Shown piece by piece: positions 52,948 through 60,593 of a stretch of DNA of 64,000 bases (position 1 is its first letter; each line of letters begins with the position of its first letter). The notes beneath the pieces were generated by a model. That model had not been told where the DNA came from. It searched no databases and saw only the letters and a list, made by a program, of their open reading frames with translations. Location of the stretch: assembly GCA_035356615.1 (NCBI GenBank), contig DAOQSN010000018.1, positions 37,058 through 101,057 on the forward strand, given 5' to 3'. Made by a program: the position numbers and the translations under genes. The stretch comes from JAKQDH01 sp029558835 (lineage in GTDB: Bacteria > Planctomycetota > Phycisphaerae > UBA1845).

Positions 52948-54065
52948 AGCCGCGGAATCACGCCACCGAAAGGAAAGGCCCACGGTCGGAGGCGGGTGGC
53001 ATGGCCAAGTCCCGGCGCGCCGGGGCCATGCTCTCCCGAGACGGACCGGCCAACGTCCGCGCCGGCATGCCGGCGCCTTCGGCTTGGGCATGCCACCCCT
53101 ATCGTCGGCGGGCTTCGGCATGGCACCCGGGGTTGGGCTCGGCATCGTTGCGTTTGGTGCTACGACGGCTGGGCTGGGGGGTGGTCACGCTGGCATGCGT
53201 GTATGCCGTGACGTTCGTCATGGTCATCAGCGTGCCGGGCAACCCGGTGCAGCAGGGAGCGCGGAACCTGCCACCGGCCGCGGCCCAGGCGCTGCGCGTG
53301 CGCTATTCGATGGACAACAACTGGCGATATTTCGGCGAGTTCGCTTGGGGTGCGCTGCGCGGCGACTTCGGGCCGACGTTCATGTACGCCGACTGGACGT
53401 GCAACCAGATCATCGCGCAGGCGTTGCCGGTGTCGGCGGTGCTGGGCGTGCTGGCGATCGCGCTGGCGGTGCTGATCGGCGTGCCGGCCGGCGTGCTCAG
53501 TGCGGTGCGGCGTGACCGCTGGTTCGACTGGCTGACGCTGGGCTGCGTGCTGGTGGGCATCAGTCTGCCGACGTTCGTGACCGGCAGCGTGCTGCTGCTG
53601 GTGTTTGCGGTGTACCTGCACGTGGTGCCGATCGGCGGGTGGGGAACGCTGGCGCACCTGCCGCTGCCGGCCGTGACCTTGGCGCTGCCGTTTGCCGCGT
53701 ACATCACGAGGCTGACGCGCGTGGGGATGCTCGACGTGCTGGGCAGCGACTTCATCCGCACGGCGCGGGCGAAGGGTTTGTCGCGGCGGACGGTCATCTG
53801 GAAGCACGCGCTGAAGCCGGCGGCCCTGCCGGTGCTGAGCTATCTCGGGCCGGCTACCGCGCAGGCGATGACGGGGTCGTTCGTCGTCGAGAAGGTGTTT
53901 GCCGTGCCGGGGCTGGGGCAGCACTTCGTCAATGCCGCGCTGAACCACGATCCGGGGTTGATCCTGAGCACAGTGCTGGTGCTGGCGGCGCTGCTGATCG
54001 CGTTCAACATCATGGTGGACGTGCTGTATGCGTGGGTCGATCCGCGGATTAAGGGGGCGGTGTGA
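52944..54065 (+). CDS. oligopeptide ABC transporter permease (OppB/DppB-like)
   Basis: Inner-membrane permease with six helices. The conserved part starts L-R-L-V-L-R-R-L-G-W-G-V-V-T at residue 69 and has the EAA-type loop R-A-K-G-L-S-R-R-T-V-I-W-K-H-A-L near 275. The frame from GTG 52944 overlaps the oppA stop and would add 68 residues that are encoded largely by a GGTGGCATG-family repeat (52994-53100). Normal OppB proteins start about where TTG 53148 or GTG 53157 lies. So the true start is uncertain: either coupled at 52944 with a translated repeat, or internal. The core permease identity is secure. Confidence 0.88.
   Translation: MKPRNHATERKGPRSEAGGMAKSRRAGAMLSRDGPANVRAGMPAPSAWACHPYRRRASAWHPGLGSASLRLVLRRLGWGVVTLACVYAVTFVMVISVPGNPVQQGARNLPPAAAQALRVRYSMDNNWRYFGEFAWGALRGDFGPTFMYADWTCNQIIAQALPVSAVLGVLAIALAVLIGVPAGVLSAVRRDRWFDWLTLGCVLVGISLPTFVTGSVLLLVFAVYLHVVPIGGWGTLAHLPLPAVTLALPFAAYITRLTRVGMLDVLGSDFIRTARAKGLSRRTVIWKHALKPAALPVLSYLGPATAQAMTGSFVVEKVFAVPGLGQHFVNAALNHDPGLILSTVLVLAALLIAFNIMVDVLYAWVDPRIKGAV
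52994..53100. repeat. GGTGGCATG-family element inside the oppB reading frame
   Basis: Left end GGGTGGCATGGCCAAG, right end CTTGGGCATGCCACCCC, with an internal CCGGCGCGCCGGGG palindrome. It keeps the oppB frame open throughout. Confidence 0.8.
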
Positions 54066-54096
54066 TACGAGACAGGACCACGCAAAGGAGAAACCA

Positions 54097-54245
54097 GGGT
54101 GGCATGCCCAAGCTCGCCGCAGGCGAGCGCCGGCATGTTGTGGCGGCGCTCACCCACTCCGCCCGGAGGGCGTGGTCCCGGCGCGCCGGACTTGCCCATG
54201 CCACGCTGAGCCGGCATGGCGGCGCTGCGCTTGGCCATGCCACCC
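54097..54245. repeat. GGTGGCATG-family palindromic element between oppB and oppC
   Basis: Left end GGGTGGCATGCCCAAGC, right end GCTTGGCCATGCCACCC. Outside both ends lie GGAGAAACC and GGTTTCCC, also an inverted pair, so the element may extend to about 54085-54270. The longest copy in the window. Confidence 0.85.
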
Positions 54246-54297
54246 TCGTCCGACTGTTGGTTTCCCGGCTGCCTGGAGCCACAGAGGACACTGACTC

Positions 54298-55326
54298 ATG
54301 AACGGAGCAAGTGCCAACCTCATGCGAAGCGCGCTACGGTCCCGTGCCTGGCGTCGGTTTCGGCGGCACCGCGTGGCGCTGGGCGGGCTCGTCGTGCTCG
54401 CGCTGGGGACTGCGCTCAGCCTGTTGACGCTGCCGTGGGCGTCACGGTGGTACAACGTGCAATCGCTGGGTGAGGCCGTGCGGCACACGCCTAGTGCGTC
54501 GGCCGTCGTGCCGTATGACAGGTATGCTCAGACTCTACAGCAGGCGGACACCAGCGTGGCCGTGCGGCGACTGGCGCCGACGGCACATGGGGCGTCGGGC
54601 TGGCTGGGCTACGACGACCTGGGGCGCAGCCTGCTGTTCCGCCTGCTGCCGGCGTTCCTGCTGAGCCTGCTCATTGGAGTGGCCTCGGCAGGGTTGGCGA
54701 TGGCGGTCGGAGTGCTGTGGGGAGCCGTGGCCGGGCTGGTTGGCGGGCGCGTCGATACCGTGATGATGCGCATCGTGGACGTGTTGCACTCGCTGCCGTA
54801 TCTGCTGACGGTCATCCTGCTGAAGATCGCGCTGACCCGTCCGCTGACAGCGCTGCTGGGGGGGCAGACGCAGTACGCCAACGTGGTGATTCTGCTGCTG
54901 GCGATTGCGGGGGTGAGCTGGCTGACGATGGCGCGGGTGGTGCGTGGGCAGGTGCTGTCGCTGAAGGCCCAGCCGTTCGTCGAGGCGGCCCGGGCGGCCG
55001 GGGCACGCAGCATCTACATCCTGCGCGTGCACCTGCTGCCGAACCTGGCCGGGCCGGTGATTGTGTACGGGACGCTGGTGGTTCCGCAGGCGATCCTGCA
55101 GGAGTCGTTTCTGAGCTTCCTGGGCATCGGGGTGCAGCAGCCGATGCCGTCGCTGGGCCGGCTGGCGGCCGAGGGCATCCAGGCGGTCAATACGTTCGTG
55201 GGCTTCTGGTGGCTGCTGGTCTGGCCGTGCGTGGTGCTGGGCGTGACGCTGCTGGCGCTCAACTTCATCGGCGACGGAATCCGCGACGCCTGGGACCCGA
55301 AGGCGGAAGCCGCCGGGATGGAATGA
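54298..55326 (+). CDS. oligopeptide ABC transporter permease (OppC/DppC-like)
   Basis: 342 residues. An N-terminal cytoplasmic helix with F-R-R-H-R-V-A-L-G-G precedes the first membrane helix, typical of OppC. After a periplasmic loop of about 70 residues five more helices follow. The EAA loop is A-R-A-A-G-A-R-S-I-Y-I-L-R-V-H near 230, and the end reads L-N-F-I-G-D-G-I-R-D-A-W-D-P. ATG 54298 has AGAGGA nine bases upstream. It pairs with the OppB-like permease to form the peptide channel. Confidence 0.93.
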   Translation: MNGASANLMRSALRSRAWRRFRRHRVALGGLVVLALGTALSLLTLPWASRWYNVQSLGEAVRHTPSASAVVPYDRYAQTLQQADTSVAVRRLAPTAHGASGWLGYDDLGRSLLFRLLPAFLLSLLIGVASAGLAMAVGVLWGAVAGLVGGRVDTVMMRIVDVLHSLPYLLTVILLKIALTRPLTALLGGQTQYANVVILLLAIAGVSWLTMARVVRGQVLSLKAQPFVEAARAAGARSIYILRVHLLPNLAGPVIVYGTLVVPQAILQESFLSFLGIGVQQPMPSLGRLAAEGIQAVNTFVGFWWLLVWPCVVLGVTLLALNFIGDGIRDAWDPKAEAAGME

Positions 55327-55338
55327 CGTCGCCCGAGT

Positions 55339-55404
55339 GCCGTGCTTACCCGCGACTGCTGTCGCGGACGGGTGGCCCAGGTCCTTTGGACCTGGGGGAC
55401 TGAT
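55339..55404. repeat. half hairpin plus CCCAGGTCC repeat
   Basis: CGTGCTTACCCGCGACTGCT then GTCGCGGACGGG is one arm of the 141-bp element family. It is followed by GGTGGCCCAGGTCC TTT GGACCTGGG, an intact copy of the CCCAGGTCC hairpin. Confidence 0.65.
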
Positions 55405-55433
55405 GATAGCTGAGCCTGTGCTCTGCTCCCCAG

Positions 55434-55530
55434 AACATGCTTACCCGCGACTGCTGTCGCGGGAAAGCATGGCACCCGCTCCGGACTGACACGCGAAGCA
55501 CGTGCGCGGCGGGGGAGGGCATGGCACCCG
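55434..55530. mobile_element. rearranged copy of the 141-bp palindromic element
   Basis: GAACATGCTTACCCGCGACT and CGCGGGAAAGCATGGCACCC match the centre of the 62574-62714 copy in the same orientation. The right end is degraded (CGCGAAGCACGTGCG), followed by a displaced GAGGGCATGGCACCC. The left end is missing. It lies directly against the oppD start codon. Confidence 0.6.
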
Positions 55531-55535
55531 GCAGA

Positions 55536-56624
55536 ATGAAGGTTATGTCGTTGAACAGCGACCACGTACTTGAAGTGCACGACCTGCGGGTCTCGTTTGC
55601 CGTGGAGGGCGGGCGGTTCCTGGCGGTGGACGGCGTGTCGTGGTCGGTGCCGCGGGGGAAGACCGTGGCGCTCGTCGGCGAGAGCGGGTGCGGCAAGAGT
55701 GTGAGTGCGCTGACAATCATGCGCCTGCTGTCGGAGCCGCCGGCGCGCATCGAGGCCGGCTCGATCCGCTTCCGGCCCGAGCCGCAGGCGGAGCCGCTGG
55801 AGCTAACGCGGCTGAGCGAACGCGAAATGCAGAGCGTCCGGGGCCGGCGGATCGGCATGGTCTTCCAGGAGCCGATGTCGGCGCTCAACCCGGTGTACAC
55901 GATCGGAGAGCAGCTTGCCGAGACGATTGCGCTGCATCAGGGCGTGCGCGGCCGGGCGGCGCGCGACGCGGCCATCGAGGCGCTGCGCGAGGTCGAGGTG
56001 CCGTCGCCCGAGCAGCGCGTGAAGCAGTATCCGCATGAGCTGTCCGGAGGCATGCGCCAGCGGGTGATGATCGCGATGGCGTTGTGCGGTCGGCCGGCGC
56101 TGCTGCTGGCCGATGAGCCGACGACGGCGCTGGACGTAACGATCCAGGCGAGCATCCTCGACCTACTGCGGCAGGCGCAGGTGAAGCTCGGCCTGAGCAT
56201 CGTGCTCATCACGCACGACCTCGGCGTGGTGGCGCAGACGGCCGACTGCGTCTACGTGATGTACGCCGGGACGGTCGTCGAGCACGCCCCGACGCCCGAG
56301 CTGTTCGCCAATCCGCTGCATCCCTACACGCAGGGTCTGCTCAAGTGCGTACCACGCATGGGCGGCGTCCGGACACGATTGGAGGCGATCCCGGGCCAGG
56401 TCCCCAATCCGCGTCGGCCGGTCGCGGGCTGCCCGTTTCACCCTCGCTGCTGCCTCTCGGTCGAGCGCGCCGAACGCGGCGCAGCGCCGTCAATCCGCGC
56501 TGACTCGGCCTTCGGCGAGCGTGTTCTAAGTCGCTGCGTCGAGATCCACCCCGACGAGCCCTCCGGGCGTCCAGTGCTCCGCCAACAAGGGTCGGAGCAC
56601 TTCGTCGCCTGCTGGGAAGCCTGA
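55536..56624 (+). CDS. oligopeptide ABC transporter ATPase (OppD/DppD-like)
   Basis: A 362-residue ATPase of the peptide-importer family. Walker A G-E-S-G-C-G-K-S near 46, Q-loop F-Q-E-P-M-S-A-L-N-P, signature L-S-G-G-M-R-Q-R near 170, Walker B L-L-L-A-D-E-P-T-T-A-L-D, and the oligopeptide-specific C-terminal region P-L-H-P-Y-T-Q-G-L-L with the Cys-containing G-C-P-F-H-P-R-C. ATG 55536 or 55545 could start it; neither has a good ribosome-binding site. No OppF partner follows, so it either works as a homodimer or pairs with an OppF encoded elsewhere. Confidence 0.92.
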   Translation: MKVMSLNSDHVLEVHDLRVSFAVEGGRFLAVDGVSWSVPRGKTVALVGESGCGKSVSALTIMRLLSEPPARIEAGSIRFRPEPQAEPLELTRLSEREMQSVRGRRIGMVFQEPMSALNPVYTIGEQLAETIALHQGVRGRAARDAAIEALREVEVPSPEQRVKQYPHELSGGMRQRVMIAMALCGRPALLLADEPTTALDVTIQASILDLLRQAQVKLGLSIVLITHDLGVVAQTADCVYVMYAGTVVEHAPTPELFANPLHPYTQGLLKCVPRMGGVRTRLEAIPGQVPNPRRPVAGCPFHPRCCLSVERAERGAAPSIRADSAFGERVLSRCVEIHPDEPSGRPVLRQQGSEHFVACWEA

Positions 56625-57070
56625 CCAGACTCGTGGCGCCTTCACCCACGCCGTCGGTGAAGAGTACTCGGTGCCCGGCGGGGAGCCACCTGACATCAGT
56701 CACACTGGTGTAAATGTATCGTGACACATGTTCGGCGGGCGGTTGGCCGTAGAAACCACACACCCGGGCGGCCTTTTCGGGCCACCCGGGTGTCGTTGGA
56801 GGAACGAAGCGTCCAGGGTACGTGATTGGGAAGGAGGTTCTGCTTTCACTCCTAGTACGCCAGCCAGCGGGATGCGGTTCGCGCGGGGTCTTCGCGAATG
56901 GACGCAGCGTGGTTGGGTAGCCGTAACCCATTGTTCCAAAACGCTTTACGTCCTGATTGGCACTCGCGATCAAACGCAAGGAGGCTCCTGCCCAGGGGGT
57001 GGCAACCCGGTCGATATGTGCTGGGATGGCCTCGGCTTGCGGGTATCCTGGACGGGGCCCTACTAGGGCC
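56625..57070. other. intergenic region upstream of the ISC operon
   Basis: About 445 bases. Besides the hairpin at 56760-56793, it has a smaller hairpin-like GGAGG...CTCC at 56834-56852. The open frame 56728-57066 is not protein-like and has no start signal. Confidence 0.4.
56760..56793. terminator. strong hairpin downstream of the peptide transporter
   Basis: 14-bp arms ACACCCGGGCGGCC and GGCCACCCGGGTGT (one G-U type mismatch) around a TTTTCG loop. No T run follows, so it is either an untypical terminator of the opp operon or a structural RNA element. Confidence 0.45.
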
Positions 57071-57101
57071 TTGAATTAGTATGTTTTAGGTGCTAAATAC
57101 T
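57071..57101 (+). promoter_or_regulatory. candidate iscR promoter overlapped by a palindrome
   Basis: TTGAAT (57071-57076) and TAAATA (57094-57099) are 17 bases apart in a locally AT-rich stretch. A palindrome with TTTAG (57085-57089) and CTAAA (57093-57097), with outer AGTA (57078-57081) and TACT (57098-57101), covers the spacer and -10. This is where an Rrf2-family autorepressor would bind. Confidence 0.45.
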
Positions 57102-57157
57102 GGTGTAGGGGAGCTTGGACTTGGCGATGATGCAGACATCGGAAACGGGGTGAGCGC

Positions 57158-57652
57158 ATGCTAACTCTCACGAAGAGGACGGATTACGCACTGAACGCCG
57201 CTCTGCATCTGTCGCGGCATCCGGGGAAGGTGTCCAGCGCACGGGAAATCGCAACCCGGTATCGTCTGCCGTTGCCGCTGATCACGAACATCCTCAAGAC
57301 GCTGACTCGGGCCGGGGTGGTTGCCAGCACCCGCGGGGCGCATGGCGGCTACCGGCTGGCGCGGCCGGCGGAGCAGATCACACTGCACGACCTGATTGTG
57401 GCAACGGAAGGTCCTTACCAGTTGGTCCGCTGCATGGAGCCGGCGGAAGACGGGATCGACGCTTGCGTTCGCCAGGGGTTCTGCCCCGTGCGCGGGCCGG
57501 TCCGGCGGATTCATGAGCGCGTCAAGGAGTTTCTTTGTACCGTCACCTTGGCGGAGCTGGCCAACGGGAACGGGCCGGCACCCCCGTTGATCAGGGAGGA
57601 ACCGGCGGCGGAGGCGTGCCCGCCGGCATCGATCACGGAGGTGGTCATATGA
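57158..57652 (+). CDS. iscR: Rrf2 family Fe-S cluster regulator (IscR)
   Basis: A 164-residue winged-helix regulator. N-terminal HTH (Y-A-L-N-A-A-L-H-L-S and the recognition part L-P-L-P-L-I-T-N-I-L-K-T-L), wing R-G-A-H-G-G-Y-R-L-A, then three cysteines C92, C103 and C109 that would hold an Fe-S cluster. In E. coli IscR the spacing is C92-x5-C98-x5-C104; here the first gap is ten residues, so cluster geometry may differ. It probably senses cluster status and represses its own operon. The stop overlaps the iscS ATG (ATGA). Confidence 0.92.
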   Translation: MLTLTKRTDYALNAALHLSRHPGKVSSAREIATRYRLPLPLITNILKTLTRAGVVASTRGAHGGYRLARPAEQITLHDLIVATEGPYQLVRCMEPAEDGIDACVRQGFCPVRGPVRRIHERVKEFLCTVTLAELANGNGPAPPLIREEPAAEACPPASITEVVI

Positions 57653-58863
57653 GCCGCTTCGTATATCTGGATAACAACGCCACGACGCCGCTGGATCCGC
57701 GCGTGCTGGAGGCGATGCTGCCTTACTTGCAGGATAAGTTCGGCAACGCGGCCAGTCGTAGCCACCGTTTCGGCTGGGAGGCCGAGGAAGCAGTCGAGAA
57801 GGGCCGCGCCCAGGTGGCGACGGCCATCCATGCCGACCCCAAGGAGATCATCTGGACGAGCGGCGCCACGGAGAGCGACAACCTCGCCATCCTGGGTGCG
57901 GCCCGCATGTACGCGGACCGCGGGAAACACGTGGTGACCTCCCTCATCGAGCACAAGGCCGTCATCGACCCGTGCCACTACCTGGCCCAGAACGGCTACG
58001 AGGTCACTTTCCTGACGCCGGACCGTACCGGGCGAGTGAGTGTCGAACAGGTGCGACAGGTGTTGCGGGACGACACGATCCTGGTGTCGCTCATGGTGGC
58101 GAACAACGAGATCGGCACGCTGAACCCGCTCGGGGAAATCGGCGCGGCGTGTAAGGAGCGCGGGGTCCTGTTCCACACCGACGCCACGCAGGCATTCGGC
58201 AAGGTGCCCATCGACGTGGAGGTGATGGGCATCGACCTGTTGAGTCTGTCGGGGCACAAGATCTACGGGCCCAAGGGCATCGGGGCGTTGTACGTGCGAC
58301 GCCGGAACCCACGCGTGCGGTTGCAGCCGCTTCAATACGGCGGCGGACACGAGCGGGGCATGCGGAGCGGGACTCTGAATGTGCCCGGCATCGTTGGACT
58401 GGGTGCGGCCGCGGAGATCGCGCTGGGCGAGATGCCCGCGGAGAGTGCCCGCCTGGCGGGTTTGCGGGACCGCCTGTGGGCGGGGCTGAGCGAACGGCTC
58501 ACCGGGATCGTGCTCAACGGCAACGTCGAACATCGCCTGCCCAACACGCTGAACGTCAGTTTTCTGTACGTGGAGGGCGAGAGCCTGATGATGGGCTTCA
58601 ACGACATCGCGGTCAGCAGCGGCAGTGCCTGTACCAGCGCCTCGCTGGAGCCCAGCTACGTGTTGAAGGGGATCGGCGTGGGCGACGACCTCGCCCACAG
58701 CTCGATCCGTTTCTCGCTGGGGCGTTTCAACACGACGGAGGACATCGACTATACTGCGGAGCGGGTGGTGGCGGCCGTCAATCATCTGCGGTCGATGAGC
58801 CCGCTCCAGGAGATGGCGGAGGCGGGCATTGACCTCAGCACGGTGCAGTGGGCCGGCCACTGA
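57649..58863 (+). CDS. iscS: cysteine desulfurase IscS
   Basis: PLP enzyme that removes sulphur from cysteine and passes it as persulphide to IscU. 404 residues, same size as E. coli IscS. PLP lysine K204 in S-G-H-K-I-Y-G-P-K; catalytic Cys328 in S-G-S-A-C-T-S-A-S, the same number as in E. coli. The C-terminus ends S-P-L-Q-E-M, then about 15 residues. ATG 57649 with GGAGG seven bases upstream overlaps the iscR stop. A group II (NifS-like) enzyme is ruled out by the long Cys loop. Confidence 0.97.
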   Translation: MSRFVYLDNNATTPLDPRVLEAMLPYLQDKFGNAASRSHRFGWEAEEAVEKGRAQVATAIHADPKEIIWTSGATESDNLAILGAARMYADRGKHVVTSLIEHKAVIDPCHYLAQNGYEVTFLTPDRTGRVSVEQVRQVLRDDTILVSLMVANNEIGTLNPLGEIGAACKERGVLFHTDATQAFGKVPIDVEVMGIDLLSLSGHKIYGPKGIGALYVRRRNPRVRLQPLQYGGGHERGMRSGTLNVPGIVGLGAAAEIALGEMPAESARLAGLRDRLWAGLSERLTGIVLNGNVEHRLPNTLNVSFLYVEGESLMMGFNDIAVSSGSACTSASLEPSYVLKGIGVGDDLAHSSIRFSLGRFNTTEDIDYTAERVVAAVNHLRSMSPLQEMAEAGIDLSTVQWAGH

Positions 58864-58880
58864 CGCAGGAGCAGAGCCAG

Positions 58881-59309
58881 ATGGCATATAGCGATAAGAT
58901 CGTGGACCATTATCAGAACCCGCGCAACGTGGGCGCGCTTGATAAGAACCTGCCCAACGTGGGCACGGGGATCGTCGGGGCGCCGGAGTGCGGCGACGTG
59001 ATGAAGCTGCAGATCATGGTGGACGACGACGACCGTGTCGTGGACGCCAAGTTCAAGACGTTCGGCTGTGGCAGCGCCATCGCGAGCAGCTCGCTGGCGA
59101 CGGAATGGCTGAAGGGCAAGACGCTCGATGAGGCCCTGCAGATCAGGAACACCGACATCGTGAAGGAGTTGTCCCTGCCGCCGGTGAAGATCCACTGCAG
59201 CGTGCTGGCGGAGGACGCGATCCGGGCGGCCATTGCCGACGTACAGCGCAAGAAAGCCGGGGGGGCGGATGCCGTGCCGGAACCGACCCCGCAGCCCCAG
59301 AAAGTCTGA
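58881..59309 (+). CDS. iscU: Fe-S cluster scaffold IscU
   Basis: Scaffold on which [2Fe-2S] clusters are built. 142 residues. Cluster ligands C37 (P-E-C-G-D), C63 (F-G-C-G-S) and C106 (I-H-C-S), with H105. The chaperone-recognition motif L-P-P-V-K is at 99-103. All positions equal those of E. coli IscU, so HscA recognition should be conserved. The start ATG 58881 has AGGAG upstream. The C-terminus has an added Pro-rich tail of about 15 residues. Confidence 0.97.
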   Translation: MAYSDKIVDHYQNPRNVGALDKNLPNVGTGIVGAPECGDVMKLQIMVDDDDRVVDAKFKTFGCGSAIASSSLATEWLKGKTLDEALQIRNTDIVKELSLPPVKIHCSVLAEDAIRAAIADVQRKKAGGADAVPEPTPQPQKV

Positions 59310-59437
59310 CCGACTCAGCGCGGGCAGCAGGAGTTGGCGCCGCGGGGGACGGTGGAGCGCCGGCCCCGGTGCGGCATGGAGCAGAGTGGGGGAGGAGTGC
59401 CGCGGCGACGCAACGCCGGGCGGTGAGGCACCGCCTT

Positions 59438-59476
59438 GACCCTCACCCCCGCCCCTTTCCCTGGAAGGGGGGGTAT
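59438..59476. repeat. CCCTCACC hairpin repeat between iscU and iscA
   Basis: CCCTCACCCCCGCCCCTTTC then CCTGGAAGGGGGGG gives CCCCTTTCC/GGAAGGGG arms. Part of a 225-base gap in an otherwise tight operon. Confidence 0.55.
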
Positions 59477-59534
59477 GGAGGGGAAAACCGGCATTGTGGG
59501 GTTGGGTCAGGGATTCGCAGTGGGAGAGTGCTCG

Positions 59535-59879
59535 ATGGTGCAGCTTACGGAACGTGCCGCCCGCGAGGTGGCCCAGATCATTGCCCAACACGCCCCGCCC
59601 GGCCCGGACGGCACGCGCAAGAAGATGTACCTGCGCGTGGGTATCAAGGGGGGCGGGTGCAGCGGGTTCACCTACAGCCTCGACCTGACGGAGGTCAAGG
59701 GTGAGGACGATGAGTCGTGGGTCGCGAACGATATCGAGGTGATCTGCGACCCCAAGAGCCAGATCTACCTGGACGGAACGACGATTGACTTCAAGGACGA
59801 ACTGATGGGCAGGGGGTTTGTGTTCAGCAACCCCAACGCCAGCAGTTCTTGCGGTTGCGGCTCCAGCTTCGCGGTGTAG
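59535..59879 (+). CDS. iscA: Fe-S assembly A-type carrier IscA
   Basis: A-type carrier that takes clusters or iron from the scaffold to apoproteins. 114 residues. The three ligands are C42 (G-G-G-C-S-G-F), C106 and C108 (S-C-G-C-G-S-S-F). The start is ATG 59535 with GGGAG nine bases upstream; a longer frame runs into the repeat and is discarded. Fourth gene of the operon. Confidence 0.95.
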   Translation: MVQLTERAAREVAQIIAQHAPPGPDGTRKKMYLRVGIKGGGCSGFTYSLDLTEVKGEDDESWVANDIEVICDPKSQIYLDGTTIDFKDELMGRGFVFSNPNASSSCGCGSSFAV

Positions 59880-59945
59880 AGTGCCGCGGGGGCCGAGGGT
59901 GGGGTGGGGTTCGGGCGGACCAGCCAAGCCGCCGGCGAGTTCCTT

Positions 59946-60593
59946 ATGACCGACGACGCACGCACCGTGCCTACCCGCTGTACCGAGTGTGAAGCCCATC
60001 TGGATTTCCCCATGGTCTGCACCGGCTGCCGGCAGCTTTATCCGGTGCCGGAGTCGGTGGACTACTTCACGCTGCTGGGGCTGGACCGCCGGTACGATCT
60101 TGACGAAGAGCAGTTGCACGGCGTCTGCCTGGGGCTGGCGCGCTACATTCACCCGGATCGCTTCGCGGAGGCGCCGGAGGAAGTGCGGCGGCTGGCCACG
60201 CGGCTCAGCGCTGAGGTTAACAATGCCGTGGCGGTGCTGTTGGACCCGGTCCGCAGGGCGTCGTACCTGCTCGACCTGGCCGGCGGTCCGACGGCCGGGC
60301 AGGAACGCGGGGTACCGGGGGAGTTGCTGCGCGAGGTGCTGGTCCTGCGGGAGCAGATTACGGAGGCGAAGGAACGCCACGACGAGGCCGAGCTGGAGCG
60401 GCTGCGGGCGACCATCGGTTCCCAGCGGGAGGAGAACCTGCGCCGCATCGCCCCGCTGGCGGAGGGGGCCTGCGCGGCCGATGCCGGGCACCGCCGGGAG
60501 CTGCGCTTGCGCCTCAACGCCATGAAATACTGGGACAACCTGCTGGCTGAGTCGACGCCGGACCCGCTGGCGCCCGCGACCCCCAAGCCATGA
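59946..60593 (+). CDS. hscB: Fe-S co-chaperone HscB with N-terminal zinc finger
   Basis: J-protein that brings IscU to HscA and stimulates its ATPase. 215 residues, about 40 longer than E. coli HscB. Residues 12-28 form a C-x2-C...C-x2-C zinc-finger-like motif (C12, C15, C25, C28), as in human HSC20. The J-domain follows (D-Y-F-T-L-L-G-L at 39-46) with the H-P-D motif at 69-71. A C-terminal three-helix bundle (L-R-E-Q-I-T-E-A and R-L-R-L-N-A-M-K-Y-W) binds IscU. The start is ATG 59946; the stop overlaps hscA by ATGA. Confidence 0.93.
   Translation: MTDDARTVPTRCTECEAHLDFPMVCTGCRQLYPVPESVDYFTLLGLDRRYDLDEEQLHGVCLGLARYIHPDRFAEAPEEVRRLATRLSAEVNNAVAVLLDPVRRASYLLDLAGGPTAGQERGVPGELLREVLVLREQITEAKERHDEAELERLRATIGSQREENLRRIAPLAEGACAADAGHRRELRLRLNAMKYWDNLLAESTPDPLAPATPKP

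Noticed and set aside
50680..53145. 821-codon minus-strand frame
   Set aside because: Antisense shadow of the peptide-binding protein gene; composition typical of reversed GC-rich coding DNA.
56728..57066. 112-codon plus-strand frame upstream of iscR
   Set aside because: No ribosome-binding site, contains the strong hairpin at 56760-56793, and no family-like segment. Left as intergenic.
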